Below are positions 16,860-26,016 of a stretch of DNA of 64,000 nucleotides, piece after piece; positions within the stretch are counted from its first letter, which is position 1, and each line of letters begins with the position of its first letter. The translations under genes and the position numbers were made by a program. Origin of the DNA: Cloacibacterium sp046296655 (lineage in GTDB: Bacteria > Bacteroidota > Bacteroidia > Flavobacteriales > Weeksellaceae); contig JBKBLE010000008.1 in NCBI GenBank assembly GCA_046296655.1, positions 1 to 64,000 of the forward strand, in the 5' to 3' direction. The notes beneath the pieces are model-generated. The model was not told the origin of the DNA, ran no database searches, and saw nothing but the letters and a program-made list of their open reading frames with translations.

Positions 16860-16911
16860 TTCCCCTCTTTTAGAGGGGTGGCAAAATTTGACAAAATTTT
16901 GACGGGGTGTT
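16860..16911 (+). repeat. CCCCTCTTTTAGAGGGG element, copy 1
   Basis: CCCCTCT/AGAGGGG palindrome followed by GGCAAAATTTGACAAAATTTTGACGGGGTG-type sequence. Related copies are at 31924-31973 (inverted) and 61969-61992 (palindrome only). Confidence 0.65.
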
Positions 16912-16938
16912 ACTTCATATTTTTATAAATTTACAAAT

Positions 16939-17769
16939 ATGAAATTTACTGTAGAAAAAAATATCGTTTTAGAAAATCCTGCAACCAAATCTTTTTTGGT
17001 AGATGCTTTTGTTCCAGAAAAAGAAGAGAAATTACCACTCGTGATTTTTGCTCATGGTTACAAAGGTTATAAAGATTGGGGCGCATGGAATTTGATGGCG
17101 GAAAAGTTTGCTAAAAACGGATTTTATTTCGTAAAATTTAATTTCTCGCACAATGGAACTTCATTGGAGCATCCAAGTGATTTTGCAGATTTAGAAAGTT
17201 TCGCACAAAATAATTATTCTAAGGAATTGAGTGATTTAAACTTTGTTATAGAGCATTTTAGCAAAGATAATCAAGTAGATGCAGAACATATTACCTTAAT
17301 TGGACATTCCAGAGGTGGCGGAATTTCCATCATTGCTGCTTCTGAAAATTCTAAAATCAAAAACCTCATCACATTAGCAAGTGTAGACACGCTGAATAGA
17401 TTTCCTATTGGCGAAAAATTAGAAGAATGGAAAAATCAAGGGGTTTATTACAATTACAACAGCCGAACCAAGCAACAAATGCCTCATCATATTCAGTTTT
17501 TAGAAGATTATTTAGGAAACGAAGATAGATTTTCTGTGGAAAAAGCTGTTAAAAATTTTAAAGGAAATTTCTTAATTATTCACGGTTCAGAAGATGAAGC
17601 AGTTCCGTATTCTGCTGCCGAAAATTTACATTCTTGGGCAGGAAACTCAGAATTAATTCTGGTGGAAAGAGGCAATCATACTTTTGGAGCCAAAGAACCG
17701 TGGTTAGATTTTAAATTACCTACTTTGCTGAATGCTGTAGTGAATGATTGTATTAAATTTTTGAAATAA
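16939..17769 (+). CDS. Alpha/beta hydrolase (dienelactone hydrolase/S9-like)
   Basis: The 276-residue protein has the oxyanion region FAHGYKGYKDWG, the nucleophile motif GHSRGG, an Asp in HGSEDEAVP and a His in RGNHTFG, a full catalytic triad. It lacks a signal peptide. The substrate is unknown. A convergent hairpin follows. Confidence 0.88.
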   Translation: MKFTVEKNIVLENPATKSFLVDAFVPEKEEKLPLVIFAHGYKGYKDWGAWNLMAEKFAKNGFYFVKFNFSHNGTSLEHPSDFADLESFAQNNYSKELSDLNFVIEHFSKDNQVDAEHITLIGHSRGGGISIIAASENSKIKNLITLASVDTLNRFPIGEKLEEWKNQGVYYNYNSRTKQQMPHHIQFLEDYLGNEDRFSVEKAVKNFKGNFLIIHGSEDEAVPYSAAENLHSWAGNSELILVERGNHTFGAKEPWLDFKLPTLLNAVVNDCIKFLK

Positions 17770-17771
17770 AA

Positions 17772-17804
17772 AACTTCGCCAAAGTTTTAAACTTTGGCGA
17801 AGTT
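17772..17804 (-). terminator. Hairpin between convergent genes
   Basis: AACTTCGCCAAAGTTT pairs with AAACTTTGGCGAAGTT. The T-run is only on the minus strand, so it mainly ends the small gene at 17813. Confidence 0.65.
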
Positions 17805-17812
17805 AGAGTCAA

Positions 17813-18064
17813 TTAATTTTTTAAAATGGCATTTTTTTCAATGTCTTTAATTATTTTCTTCAAATTCTTTTTAGATAAAGTCTCTGAAGTATAATGAAAA
17901 CTTGGCCCTTTTGTTTTTTCTTCGCGAGTTTGTAAAGAACTTGCTTTTTGCAAATAAATCTTTTTCATTTTTTTGATGTCATAAACTTCTATGATTGCAA
18001 AAGCTTCATTACTTGCATATCTTGTTTGTTCAGTAGGCTCTATTAATAAAAGATTATTCCTCAC
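17813..18064 (-). CDS. Small hypothetical protein, possibly 5'-truncated
   Basis: An 83-residue Lys-rich frame with no family I recognise. It has no ATG; the first start is a GTG at 18064, just after which (in plus coordinates) a 194-bp interspersed repeat begins. Composition looks coding-like (VYDIKKMKKIYLQKASSL, SKKNLKKIIKDIEK), and it has its own terminator. Either it uses a GTG start or the repeat has removed its 5' end. Confidence 0.45.
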   Translation of the reverse strand: MRNNLLLIEPTEQTRYASNEAFAIIEVYDIKKMKKIYLQKASSLQTREEKTKGPSFHYTSETLSKKNLKKIIKDIEKNAILKN

Positions 18065-18103
18065 TTTTTTAGTATCAGAATGACAAAGGAAAGACTTTAT
18101 TTT

Positions 18104-18297
18104 AAAAATCGAAGATTTTTTTAAATGACCTCAGTTTCGGAGGCGTTAAAAAAAAGAATTCAAAATTCGTTTAAAAATTCCTGTTGTTTGAACTCGTCAG
18201 AATGACGAGAGAGTTTCAGGGATTTTAGAATTTTGAATTTTTTTAGCCGAAGAAAGTGAAGTCTTGATTTTTGATTCTTTTCATCAAGGAAAAGAAT
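18104..18297 (+). repeat. 194-bp interspersed repeat, copy A
   Basis: Shares order and length with 40620-40813: AAAAATCGAAGATTTTTTTAAATGACCTCAGTTTCG-type start, a CTCGTCAGAATGACGAG hairpin, and a TTTTCATCAAGGAAAAGAA end. Both copies keep an ATGACCTCAGTTTC start but no long frame. Confidence 0.8.
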
Positions 18298-18298
18298 A

Positions 18299-19120
18299 TT
18301 AAATATTCAAAATCTTCCAAGCTTCTTCTATTTTGCCTTCTAAAAGCAGTTTTTGCGCTTCTAGATGTAAATTTTCATCTGCTGAAAAATTTCCTTCTAG
18401 GAGTTGTTCTACATTCGCTAACATTCCTAAATCATTTCCTGTGAAAATTTTAGAATTTCTAATTTCTGAAGGCAATTGATCAAAGCCAATTCCTTTCGTA
18501 ACCAATGGTTTTGGGACTTCGAACAGTGTTTCTGCACTTGTTCTTCCGTACCAGTTTCCACCTAGTCTAGAAACCAAATCTAGTTTTTTCTGGTCTAGGT
18601 TTCCTTCTTCATTTAAAAACTCTTCTCTAATGTGAATTTTTAAAACTTCGCAGATGACTAAATTTCCAGCGCCACCTTCGTTTCCAAGAGGTTTAACTTC
18701 GATGACTTTGCATTCAAAATTCACGGGTGATTCTGCAATGAGTGGTGGTTTTACCAATTCTGCTGGTTTTTTAGTTAATCCAGATTTAATAAATTCATCT
18801 ACACCCGTTTCATATTCTGTAGATGAAAGTGAAACTTGCTGAACCATATCAAAATTCACATTTCCAATCACCACTTCTGGAACTTCTAGCACATTATGAA
18901 GCGTGTCTTTTGTAGAATTATCTCGAACTCTTCTCGCAGGAGAAAAAATCAGAATCGGTGGATTAGAACTGAATAAATTAAAAAAACTAAACGGCGAAAG
19001 ATTCACATTTCCGTTTTTGTCTATGGTAGAAGCCAGTGCAATAGGTCTCGGAGCAACAGCCGTTTGCAAAATCATTTGCACTTGCATTGGTGATAATTCT
19101 GATGGATGGATTGTTTTCAT
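18299..19120 (-). CDS. Flavin reductase-like FMN-binding split-barrel protein
   Basis: The 273-residue protein has the flavin reductase-like fold: TAVAPRPIALASTIDKNGNVNLSPFSFFN and the following NPPILIFSPARR. Homologues reduce flavins or bind FMN; the exact substrate is unknown. It is the last gene of the fahA unit (12-base gap), so a link to aromatic degradation is plausible but unproven. The stop abuts repeat copy A. Confidence 0.87.
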   Translation of the reverse strand: MKTIHPSELSPMQVQMILQTAVAPRPIALASTIDKNGNVNLSPFSFFNLFSSNPPILIFSPARRVRDNSTKDTLHNVLEVPEVVIGNVNFDMVQQVSLSSTEYETGVDEFIKSGLTKKPAELVKPPLIAESPVNFECKVIEVKPLGNEGGAGNLVICEVLKIHIREEFLNEEGNLDQKKLDLVSRLGGNWYGRTSAETLFEVPKPLVTKGIGFDQLPSEIRNSKIFTGNDLGMLANVEQLLEGNFSADENLHLEAQKLLLEGKIEEAWKILNI

Positions 19121-19132
19121 TTCTATTAATTT

Positions 19133-20380
19133 CTATTTTGCTGGCAAAACTTTCCCTCTTACTTCTCCGAATCCTACTCTTATTCCGTCTTTTTCAGAGA
19201 AACCTCTCATAATGATGGTGTCGTGGTCTTCTATAAATTTTCTTTCAGTTCCATCTGAAAGTTTTAGCGGGTTTTGTCCGCGCCAAGTCAATTCTAGCAT
19301 AGAACCAAAACTATTCGGTTCACTTCCCGAAATAGTTCCTGAAGCATATAAATCGCCAACTTCCACATTACAACCATTGATGGTGTGATGCGCTAATTGT
19401 TGCGCCATATTCCAGTACATGTATTTGTAATTGCTTTGGCAAATCAAGTTTTCTTCGCCGTTTTCTGGTTGTAAATATACTTCTAGGTTGATATCGAAAT
19501 TTTTATCGCCTTCAAATTTCAGATAATCTAAAACTTCAGGTTCTTGTTTTGGTGATGCAGTTCTAAAGGGTTCTAATGCTTCTAAAGTCACCACCCAAGG
19601 TGAAATAGACGAACAGAAATTTTTTCCTAAAAACGGACCAAGCGGAACATATTCCCAACTCTGAATATCTCTTGCGCTCCAATCGTTGAAAATCACCATT
19701 CCAAATATTGCATCTTCGGCTTCTTGGGTAGAGATGCTTTCGCCAATTTCTGTATTTTTATTCAATACAAAAGCCATTTCTAACTCAAAATCTAATTGTT
19801 TTGAAGCTCCAAAAATTGGTTTTTCTGCATCTGCAGGTTTCATTTGACCTTTTGGTCTGTGAAAATTAATTCCCGAAACCACGATAGACGAAGCACGACC
19901 GTGATAACCTACTGGTAAATGTTTCCAGTTCGGGAGCAATGCATTTGCAGGGTCACGAAACATTTTACCCACATTGGTAGCGTGTTCTATGCTGCTGTAA
20001 AAATCTGTGTAATTCTGTACGTGAAGTGGCATCATCATCTGTACTTTATCTAAATCATAGAAACATTCTTCTATGGTTTTTTCGTCATGAGAAAGCGATG
20101 AACCTTCTAATAAAAGTTCTTGAATTTTTAAACGAACAGCATTGGTTACCGGTTTTCCGAGTTCTATAAATTCATTGAGCGTGTAAGCTTCGAAAACGTT
20201 TTCATTTAACCCTTCTATTTCGTCAAAAAATCCGTAATCGTATAAAGTAGCGAGGTCTATCACTAAATCGCCAATTCTGGTACAACAAGCAATGTATTCT
20301 CTGTTAAAAACCGCTACACCAAAAGGAATATTATGAATAGAAAAATCTGAATTTTGTGGATAATTTATAAAAGATTTCAT
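19133..20380 (-). CDS. fahA: Fumarylacetoacetase
   Basis: The 415-residue enzyme hydrolyses fumarylacetoacetate to fumarate and acetoacetate, the last step of tyrosine breakdown. The catalytic-domain signatures VGYHGRASSIVVSG, FNDWSARDIQSWEYVPLGPFLGKNF and SGTISGSEPNSFGSMLELTW are present. HppD and HmgA genes lie upstream on the same strand. A near-consensus -7 (TATCTTTA) precedes it, and a terminator separates it from the unit upstream. Confidence 0.96.
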   Translation of the reverse strand: MKSFINYPQNSDFSIHNIPFGVAVFNREYIACCTRIGDLVIDLATLYDYGFFDEIEGLNENVFEAYTLNEFIELGKPVTNAVRLKIQELLLEGSSLSHDEKTIEECFYDLDKVQMMMPLHVQNYTDFYSSIEHATNVGKMFRDPANALLPNWKHLPVGYHGRASSIVVSGINFHRPKGQMKPADAEKPIFGASKQLDFELEMAFVLNKNTEIGESISTQEAEDAIFGMVIFNDWSARDIQSWEYVPLGPFLGKNFCSSISPWVVTLEALEPFRTASPKQEPEVLDYLKFEGDKNFDINLEVYLQPENGEENLICQSNYKYMYWNMAQQLAHHTINGCNVEVGDLYASGTISGSEPNSFGSMLELTWRGQNPLKLSDGTERKFIEDHDTIIMRGFSEKDGIRVGFGEVRGKVLPAK

Positions 20381-20407
20381 GTCTTAAAATTTGTTTTAAA
20401 GATATAA

Positions 20408-20436
20408 AAAAGCCCGAAAACAAAAGAATTTCGGGC
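20408..20436 (-). terminator. Terminator of the hppD unit
   Basis: GCCCGAAA/TTTCGGGC stem with a T-run on the minus strand. Confidence 0.75.
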
Positions 20437-20452
20437 AATATTTCATGATTTT

Positions 20453-20923
20453 TTATTTTACCAGCGTTGTGTCAATCCACTTTTCATTGTTGTTCATATT
20501 GATTAAGAAAAGGATACCGTCTCTTTCTTGAATCATGAAGTTGTACGTAAGCGGAATGCCAATTTTTTGACCTTCTAAAACGTCTGCTCTTACAGAAATG
20601 TAATTGTTATTTCTAACGAAATCTCCAGAATACAATTTGGTTGTTTTGCTCTGAGCAGAAGTATCATTGATGAGCTCTACAATGTTGATGTTTTTATCAG
20701 CTAAAAAACTCACAACGTATTTGTATACCAAAGTTCCTTTATTCTGAATGAGGGCAAAGGTTTTTCCTTCTAAATTTACATTTAGTACTCTTTTTTCTAC
20801 TTCTCTTTCGCGTAAAAGGCGGTCTAGTTTTGCATTAATGTCTTCGTAATCTCTAGTATTCGTTTTTTGAGAAAATGAAAAAGCGAATAAAAAGAGGGTG
20901 AAAAATAAAAATATTTTTTTCAT
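20453..20923 (-). CDS. Secreted hypothetical protein in the tyrosine-degradation block
   Basis: The 156-residue protein has a clear signal peptide (MKKIFLFFTLFLFAFSFSQ) and a short charged helix (about 25-45, INAKLDRLLREREVEKRV) before a beta-rich C-terminus. I do not recognise the family. It is 21 bases downstream of hppD and shares its terminator, so the two are probably co-transcribed. Confidence 0.75.
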   Translation of the reverse strand: MKKIFLFFTLFLFAFSFSQKTNTRDYEDINAKLDRLLREREVEKRVLNVNLEGKTFALIQNKGTLVYKYVVSFLADKNINIVELINDTSAQSKTTKLYSGDFVRNNNYISVRADVLEGQKIGIPLTYNFMIQERDGILFLINMNNNEKWIDTTLVK

Positions 20924-20944
20924 GGTTAGACATTTAATATTTTT

Positions 20945-22075
20945 TTATAGGTTGCCTCTTCTGGCTTGTTCTCTTTCTAAGGCTTCAAATAATGCTTTGA
21001 AATTACCAGCTCCGAAGCTTTGCGCACCATGTCTTTCTATAATTTCGTAGAAAAGAGTAGGGCGGTCTTCTACAGGTTTTGTGAAAATTTGTAAAAGATA
21101 ACCTTCTTCGTCACAGTCGATTAGAATTCCTAAATCCTGAAGTTTTTTAATGTCTTCGTCTATTTTTCCCACTCTTTCTGGAACCATTTCGTAGTAGGCT
21201 TCTGGTGGTGCCGAAAGGAATTCTACTCCTCTCGCTTTCAATTCTGTTACCGTTTTTATGATGTCTTTGGTCGCTACTGCAATGTGCTGAACTCCTTCTC
21301 CTTCGTAGAAATCTAGATATTCTTCTACCTGAGATTTTCTCTTTCCTTCTGCTGGTTCATTAATAGGGAATTTAGCAAATCCGTTTCCGTTGCTCATTAC
21401 TTTTGACATGAGTGCAGAATATTCGGTGTTAATTTGCTTATCGTCAAAACTTAAAATATTTACAAATCCCATTACTTCTTCATACCATTTTACTACAGGA
21501 ATCATTCTGTTCCAACCTACATTTCCTACGCAATGGTCTACATAAAGCAATCCACAATCTGTAGGGTTATAATCAGATTCCCATTTTTCGTATCCTGGCA
21601 TAAATGGTCCGTTGTAATTTTTTCTTTCGATGAACATGTGAACGGTTTCGCCGTAGGTATAAATTCCAGACATTTTTACTTCCCCGAATTCATCTTTTAG
21701 CGTTTTGGGTTCCATGTAAGGTTTTGCACCACGATTTGTGGTTTCTTCGAATGCTTTGTAGGCATCATCAACCCAAAGTGCAAGAATTTTTACCCCATCA
21801 CCATGTTTTTTTTGGTGTTCACAAATTGGTGAATCCGAAGATAAACCTGAGGTAAGAACCAATCTTATTTTTCCTTGTTGCACTACATAAGAAGCTCTAT
21901 CTCTTACGCCAGTTTCTGGACCTGCATAAGCTACGCTCTGAAAACCGAAAGCAGTTTTGTAATAATGGGCTGCTTGCTTAGCATTTCCTACATAAAATTC
22001 TATATAATCTGTTCCATTTATAGGAAGAAAATTCTCTGCCTGCGCTATTTTTTCGGCAAAAGTAAGTGTGCTCAT
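20945..22075 (-). CDS. hppD: 4-Hydroxyphenylpyruvate dioxygenase
   Basis: The 376-residue enzyme converts 4-hydroxyphenylpyruvate to homogentisate. Two vicinal-oxygen-chelate domains are visible. The iron ligands are His in YVDHCVGNVG, His in GVQHIAVAT and Glu in YLLQIFTKP. Length is typical. It leads the small unit with the secreted protein. Confidence 0.96.
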   Translation of the reverse strand: MSTLTFAEKIAQAENFLPINGTDYIEFYVGNAKQAAHYYKTAFGFQSVAYAGPETGVRDRASYVVQQGKIRLVLTSGLSSDSPICEHQKKHGDGVKILALWVDDAYKAFEETTNRGAKPYMEPKTLKDEFGEVKMSGIYTYGETVHMFIERKNYNGPFMPGYEKWESDYNPTDCGLLYVDHCVGNVGWNRMIPVVKWYEEVMGFVNILSFDDKQINTEYSALMSKVMSNGNGFAKFPINEPAEGKRKSQVEEYLDFYEGEGVQHIAVATKDIIKTVTELKARGVEFLSAPPEAYYEMVPERVGKIDEDIKKLQDLGILIDCDEEGYLLQIFTKPVEDRPTLFYEIIERHGAQSFGAGNFKALFEALEREQARRGNL

Positions 22076-22142
22076 TTTTCTCTTTTTATTTGGAGTTTGT
22101 TATGTGCCAAATTACAAATATTGTGTGATGTGGACAAAAAAA

Positions 22143-22173
22143 ATCAACAAAACCTATCTTTTTGATAGGTTTT
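22143..22173 (-). terminator. Terminator of the CoA-transferase gene
   Basis: AAAACCTATC/GATAGGTTTT stem 7 bases after the stop codon; the following T-run is weak. Confidence 0.55.
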
Positions 22174-22179
22174 ATGATG

Positions 22180-23463
22180 TTACAATGCGTGTGATTTAAA
22201 TCGTTCGAAGCAGAATTTATCGAGCATTTCTCTGTCATCAGGATGGGCAATGTCTATGAGTAGTTTTGCGCGCTGTCTCATGTTTTTTCCGTAGAGATAA
22301 GCTACTCCATATTCTGTTACCACATAGTGAATATGACCTCTAGTCGTTACTACACCAGCTCCTTCTTTTAAGTAAGGAACAATTCTAGGAACTCCTTTTT
22401 TGGTTCTAGAAGTAAGGGCAATAATAGGTTTTCCACCTTCAGAAAGTGCAGCTCCACGAATGAAATCCATTTGTCCGCCAATTCCTGAATATTGATAAGT
22501 ACCAATAGAATCTGCACAAACTTGACCAGTTAAATCTACTTCTATAGCAGAATTGATGGCTACTAATTTTTTGTTTCTTCTAATGATAGATGGATTGTTT
22601 ACATGAGTTACATCCATAAACTGAAAAGAAGGATTGTTGTCGATAAAATCGTATAATTTCTTTGTCCCAAAGCAAAACGCAGTAATGGTTTTGTTGAGAT
22701 GTATTCCTTTATATTTATTGTTTACTACGTCATTCGCAACTAAATCTATGATTCCGTCACTAATCATTTCCGTGTGTACACCTAAATCTTTGTGATTGTG
22801 AAGTGAACTTAGAACCGCATCTGGAATCGTACCAATTCCCATTTGAAGCGTAGATTTATCTTCTACCATTTCGGCAATATATTTTCCGATGGTTCTTTCG
22901 TTATCAGAAACTTTCGCAGCGTAATCTATCGTTAATAAATCGGTTTCATGCCACACCATTTTATCAATTCTTTTCACATGAAGCATAGAATCTCCTAGTG
23001 TTCTTGGCATTTTAGGATTTACCTGTGCAATCACATATTTTGCAGAATCTACGGCACTTCTCGCTACATCTACAGAAGTTCCCAGTGAACAATAACCATG
23101 CTGATCTGGTGGTGAAACCTGAATAATAGCTACATCTAACGGAAGAATATTATTTTTAAATAAAATAGGAATTTCACTCAAAAAAACGGGAACAAAATCT
23201 CCTCTGTCACTGTTTACCGCTTCTCTTACTGGTGCCGAAACAAAAAGAGAGTTGATGTAAAAACTGTCTCTATATTCTGGTTTTGCGATTTCTACTTCAC
23301 CTTGAACGGTGATAGAAACCACCTCTACATCTCTTAATCTATGGGCTTGTTTTGCTAATTCCGAAATCAAATAATTAGGAGTACAAGCACTCCCGTGAAA
23401 AAATATTCTTTGGTTGCTCTGGACAAGTGATAAGGCTTCTTCTGCCGTGACGTAATTATACAT
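22180..23463 (-). CDS. Acetyl-CoA hydrolase/transferase family protein (4-hydroxybutyrate or acetate CoA-transferase type)
   Basis: The 427-residue protein has the class I CoA-transferase layout, including NSAIEVDLTGQVCADSIG with the likely catalytic Glu, and SGIGGQMDFIRGA. Homologues move CoA between acetyl-, succinyl- or 4-hydroxybutyryl-CoA and free acids. It lies between hmgA and hppD, so acetoacetate or another product of tyrosine breakdown might be its acceptor; this is inference. TAACTTTG at 23512-23519 supplies its own promoter. Confidence 0.87.
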   Translation of the reverse strand: MYNYVTAEEALSLVQSNQRIFFHGSACTPNYLISELAKQAHRLRDVEVVSITVQGEVEIAKPEYRDSFYINSLFVSAPVREAVNSDRGDFVPVFLSEIPILFKNNILPLDVAIIQVSPPDQHGYCSLGTSVDVARSAVDSAKYVIAQVNPKMPRTLGDSMLHVKRIDKMVWHETDLLTIDYAAKVSDNERTIGKYIAEMVEDKSTLQMGIGTIPDAVLSSLHNHKDLGVHTEMISDGIIDLVANDVVNNKYKGIHLNKTITAFCFGTKKLYDFIDNNPSFQFMDVTHVNNPSIIRRNKKLVAINSAIEVDLTGQVCADSIGTYQYSGIGGQMDFIRGAALSEGGKPIIALTSRTKKGVPRIVPYLKEGAGVVTTRGHIHYVVTEYGVAYLYGKNMRQRAKLLIDIAHPDDREMLDKFCFERFKSHAL

Positions 23464-23511
23464 AATATAATCGTTTTTATGTTTCTAAACTTTTCAATTT
23501 TCTCTGTTTCC

Positions 23512-23519
23512 CAAAGTTA
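23512..23519 (-). promoter_or_regulatory. -7 element TAACTTTG for the CoA-transferase
   Basis: TAnnTTTG match 48 bases before the ATG. Confidence 0.45.
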
Positions 23520-23658
23520 CATTTTTATGAAGAATGTACAAGATGAGATTTATCAAATAAAGTTCTGATTTTTTGATAATATTGACCTGTTTTTGTGCTA
23601 AATTGCATAAAATTAGGAATTTTTAACCCATAAAATTTTTAAATGTTTATTCGGGTTT

Positions 23659-24846
23659 TTACTCTTGACTTCTGTCGTGTAAATAATTTTCTTCGGTGTC
23701 TAACCAACTGGTAGCGTAAGATTTATCTTCCACTTTCATCGCTTCTTCTGTGATTTTCAGTGGTCTGAAAGGATCTATCATTACCGCATATTCTTCGGTG
23801 AATTTTTTCCCAATGCTTCTTTCCATCGCACCAGGATGAGGTCCGTGAACAATTCCGCCTGGATGAAGCGTAAAATCCATTAAGTCAATGTGATTTCGGC
23901 TCATAAAATCTCCTTCAGTGTAGAAAAGAACCTCGTCTGAATCTATATTCGAGTGATTATAAGGTGCAGGAATGGCTTGAGGATGATAATCATACATTCT
24001 TGCCACAAAAGAACAAATCACAAAATTATGCGCTTCAAAATTCTGATGAATCGGTGGTGGTAAATGCACTCTTCCAGTAATCGGTTCAAAATTTTTGATG
24101 TTGAATTTATAAGGATAGAAATAACCGTCCCAGCCTACCACATCAAAAGGATGTGTAGCGTAAATAAAATCCCAAATCAGGTTTTCTTTTTTTACTTTGA
24201 TGAGAAATTCTCCTTTTTCGTCTTTGGGTTCTACAAAAGTGGGAGCGATAATATCTCTTTCGCAAAATGGCGAATGTTCCAGCAGTTGTCCAAACTCATT
24301 TCTGTATTTTTTTGGGGTATAAATCGGGGAGTGTGCTTCTAAAAAGAAGAAGACATTTTCTGTAGTTTCTAACTCTACTTGATAAATCGTTCCTCTTGGA
24401 ATGACAAGATAATCTCCTTTTTCGAAGTCTAAATTCCCTACAAAGGTTTTCAGTGTGCCTTTTCCTTCGTGTATGAAAAGCAGTTCATCACATTCTGCAT
24501 TTTTATAAAAATAATCTGTAGATTTTTTAGGCTTTGCCAAGCCCATTTTTAAATCGTTGTTTAACAACAAAACTTTTCTACTTTCTAAATAATCATTTTC
24601 GGGAGTTACTTGTACCCCTTTAAACATTCTTGGCGTGATGTTTCGGTCTACTGCAATTTTTGGAGTAACATCTTTTGGCGTTCCAATAGATTTAATCTGT
24701 GTAGGTCTGTGAATATGATACAGTAACGAAGAGATTCCGTGAAAACCTTCAGTCCCAAAAAGCTGTTCGTAATAGAAATTCCCTTCCTCGGATTTAAAAA
24801 TGGTATGCCTTTTTTGCGGAATTTTTCCTAATGTGGTGTATCTCAT
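23659..24846 (-). CDS. hmgA: Homogentisate 1,2-dioxygenase
   Basis: The 395-residue cupin-type iron dioxygenase opens homogentisate to maleylacetoacetate. Typical segments are SSLLYHIHRPTQIK, DVVGWDGYFYPYKFNI, PPPIHQNFEAHNFVICSF and PAPYNHSNIDSDEVLFY. No maleylacetoacetate isomerase gene is seen in the window. The longer frame begins with TTG (24897); TATATTTG at 24870-24877 sits inside it, so the ATG at 24846 is chosen. Confidence 0.93.
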   Translation of the reverse strand: MRYTTLGKIPQKRHTIFKSEEGNFYYEQLFGTEGFHGISSLLYHIHRPTQIKSIGTPKDVTPKIAVDRNITPRMFKGVQVTPENDYLESRKVLLLNNDLKMGLAKPKKSTDYFYKNAECDELLFIHEGKGTLKTFVGNLDFEKGDYLVIPRGTIYQVELETTENVFFFLEAHSPIYTPKKYRNEFGQLLEHSPFCERDIIAPTFVEPKDEKGEFLIKVKKENLIWDFIYATHPFDVVGWDGYFYPYKFNIKNFEPITGRVHLPPPIHQNFEAHNFVICSFVARMYDYHPQAIPAPYNHSNIDSDEVLFYTEGDFMSRNHIDLMDFTLHPGGIVHGPHPGAMERSIGKKFTEEYAVMIDPFRPLKITEEAMKVEDKSYATSWLDTEENYLHDRSQE

Positions 24847-24869
24847 TTCTACTGGTGTTCTGATTTTCC

Positions 24870-24877
24870 CAAATATA
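24870..24877 (-). promoter_or_regulatory. -7 element TATATTTG for hmgA
   Basis: 23 bases before the ATG and inside the longer open frame. Confidence 0.5.
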
Positions 24878-24902
24878 ATAAAATTTAGAAATCTCAATCC
24901 AT

Positions 24903-24928
24903 AAAAAACTCCCGATGGATTTCGGGAG
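24903..24928 (-). terminator. Terminator of the CBS-domain gene
   Basis: CTCCCGA/TCGGGAG stem with T-run on the minus strand. Confidence 0.7.
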
Positions 24929-24957
24929 GAGAAATGGTATTAGTTCAGGCGAAAAAT

Positions 24958-25392
24958 TTAAGTGTTGATATAGTTGGTAAGATTTTCGATGACGTCTTTT
25001 TGGTGCAGTAAAACTTCGTCTAGTAGGTCTTTTACAGAAATTAGACCGATGAGTGTTTCATTTTCTACTACAGGCAAATATCTCACATTGAGTTGAGTCA
25101 TGATTTCCATGCATTTTTCGATGGGGTCATTTTTTGATAGTTTTGGGAGGTCTGTTCTCATGATTTCTCTTACCGGAAGTTCCTTAGAACTTTTGTTGAG
25201 AAGCACAACTTGGCGTGCGTAATTTCTCTCCGAAAGAATGCCGAGATATCGTGTTCCATCCATTACAATAACAGAGCCTATGTTTTTGTCTGCCATTAAT
25301 TTTAAAGCTTCGAAAACGGTTTTTTCAGGTTCGATGATGGCGAGTTCTCTTGATTTTCTATCAAGAATGTGTTTTATGGTTCTCATATTCAT
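24958..25392 (-). CDS. CBS-domain pair protein
   Basis: The 144-residue protein is two CBS domains (about 12-65 and 75-130; VFEALKLMADKNIGSVIVMDG and CMEIMTQLNVRYLPVVENETLIGLISVKDLL). Such stand-alone pairs bind adenine nucleotides and regulate partner proteins. The partner is unknown. A second ATG two codons downstream (25386) is an alternative start. Confidence 0.9.
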   Translation of the reverse strand: MNMRTIKHILDRKSRELAIIEPEKTVFEALKLMADKNIGSVIVMDGTRYLGILSERNYARQVVLLNKSSKELPVREIMRTDLPKLSKNDPIEKCMEIMTQLNVRYLPVVENETLIGLISVKDLLDEVLLHQKDVIENLTNYINT

Positions 25393-25550
25393 GTGGTTTT
25401 AGTGTGTTTCTAAAATTAATAAAATATTTTGAATATGAAATAGTTAGCGAAAAAAATCTAAAATTTTTGAGAAAATATGAATCTGTGCGTACTTAAAATG
25501 ATGGAAACTTATCTGCTATTGCGATGTACATAGCTTGTGTAATTTTTTGT

Positions 25551-25709
25551 AAAACGCAAAGATGTTTTAATGATTTATTTGCAATTTTAAGTGAGGAAAG
25601 TATACAAATCAATTCGTTTTTTAAACGTAGGCTTAATCCAATTCGCTAGCGAATTTTATCTTTGCTGGCTTAATTTTTTTACTTTAAAGTTTTAAAAACT
25701 TTGCGTTTT
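25551..25709. repeat. MITE-like element, copy 1
   Basis: Perfect 11-bp terminal inverted repeats AAAACGCAAAG (25551-25561) and CTTTGCGTTTT (25699-25709) around a 16-base palindrome AATTCGCTAGCGAATT (25640-25655). No frame of useful length. Confidence 0.75.
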
Positions 25710-25734
25710 AAAAGGAGGAACGATTGATTTTTAT

Positions 25735-25826
25735 TTAAGTCAAGGAAATTCCGCCAAGATTTCCGCTGCTCATCATCAGGAAAGCGGCATTTGATTTTTC
25801 CAGATTTTGCCAAAAATTTTTTAACT
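25735..25826 (-). pseudogene. Duplicated C-terminal fragment of mpl
   Basis: This is the first-copy equivalent of mpl codons for about the last 30 residues, including the stop at 25735-25737. It has no start and is a by-product of the tandem duplication. Confidence 0.85.
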
Positions 25827-25832
25827 TTTTGT

Positions 25833-25991
25833 AAAACGCAAAGATGTTTTAATGATTTATTTGCAATTTTAAGTGAGGAAAGTATACAAATCAATTCGTT
25901 TTTTAAACTTAGGCTTAATCCAATTCGCTAGCGAATTTTACCTTTGCTGGCTTAATTTTTTTACTTTAAAGTTTTAAAAACTTTGCGTTTT
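25833..25991. repeat. MITE-like element, copy 2
   Basis: Same element as 25551-25709, displaced by 282 bases, with the palindrome at 25922-25937. Confidence 0.75.
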
Positions 25992-26016
25992 AAAAGGAGG
26001 AACGATTGATTTTTAT

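Noticed and set aside
25679..25894. 71-codon minus-strand frame inside the tandem duplication
   Set aside because: It reads the duplicated mpl tail in the wrong frame across the junction.
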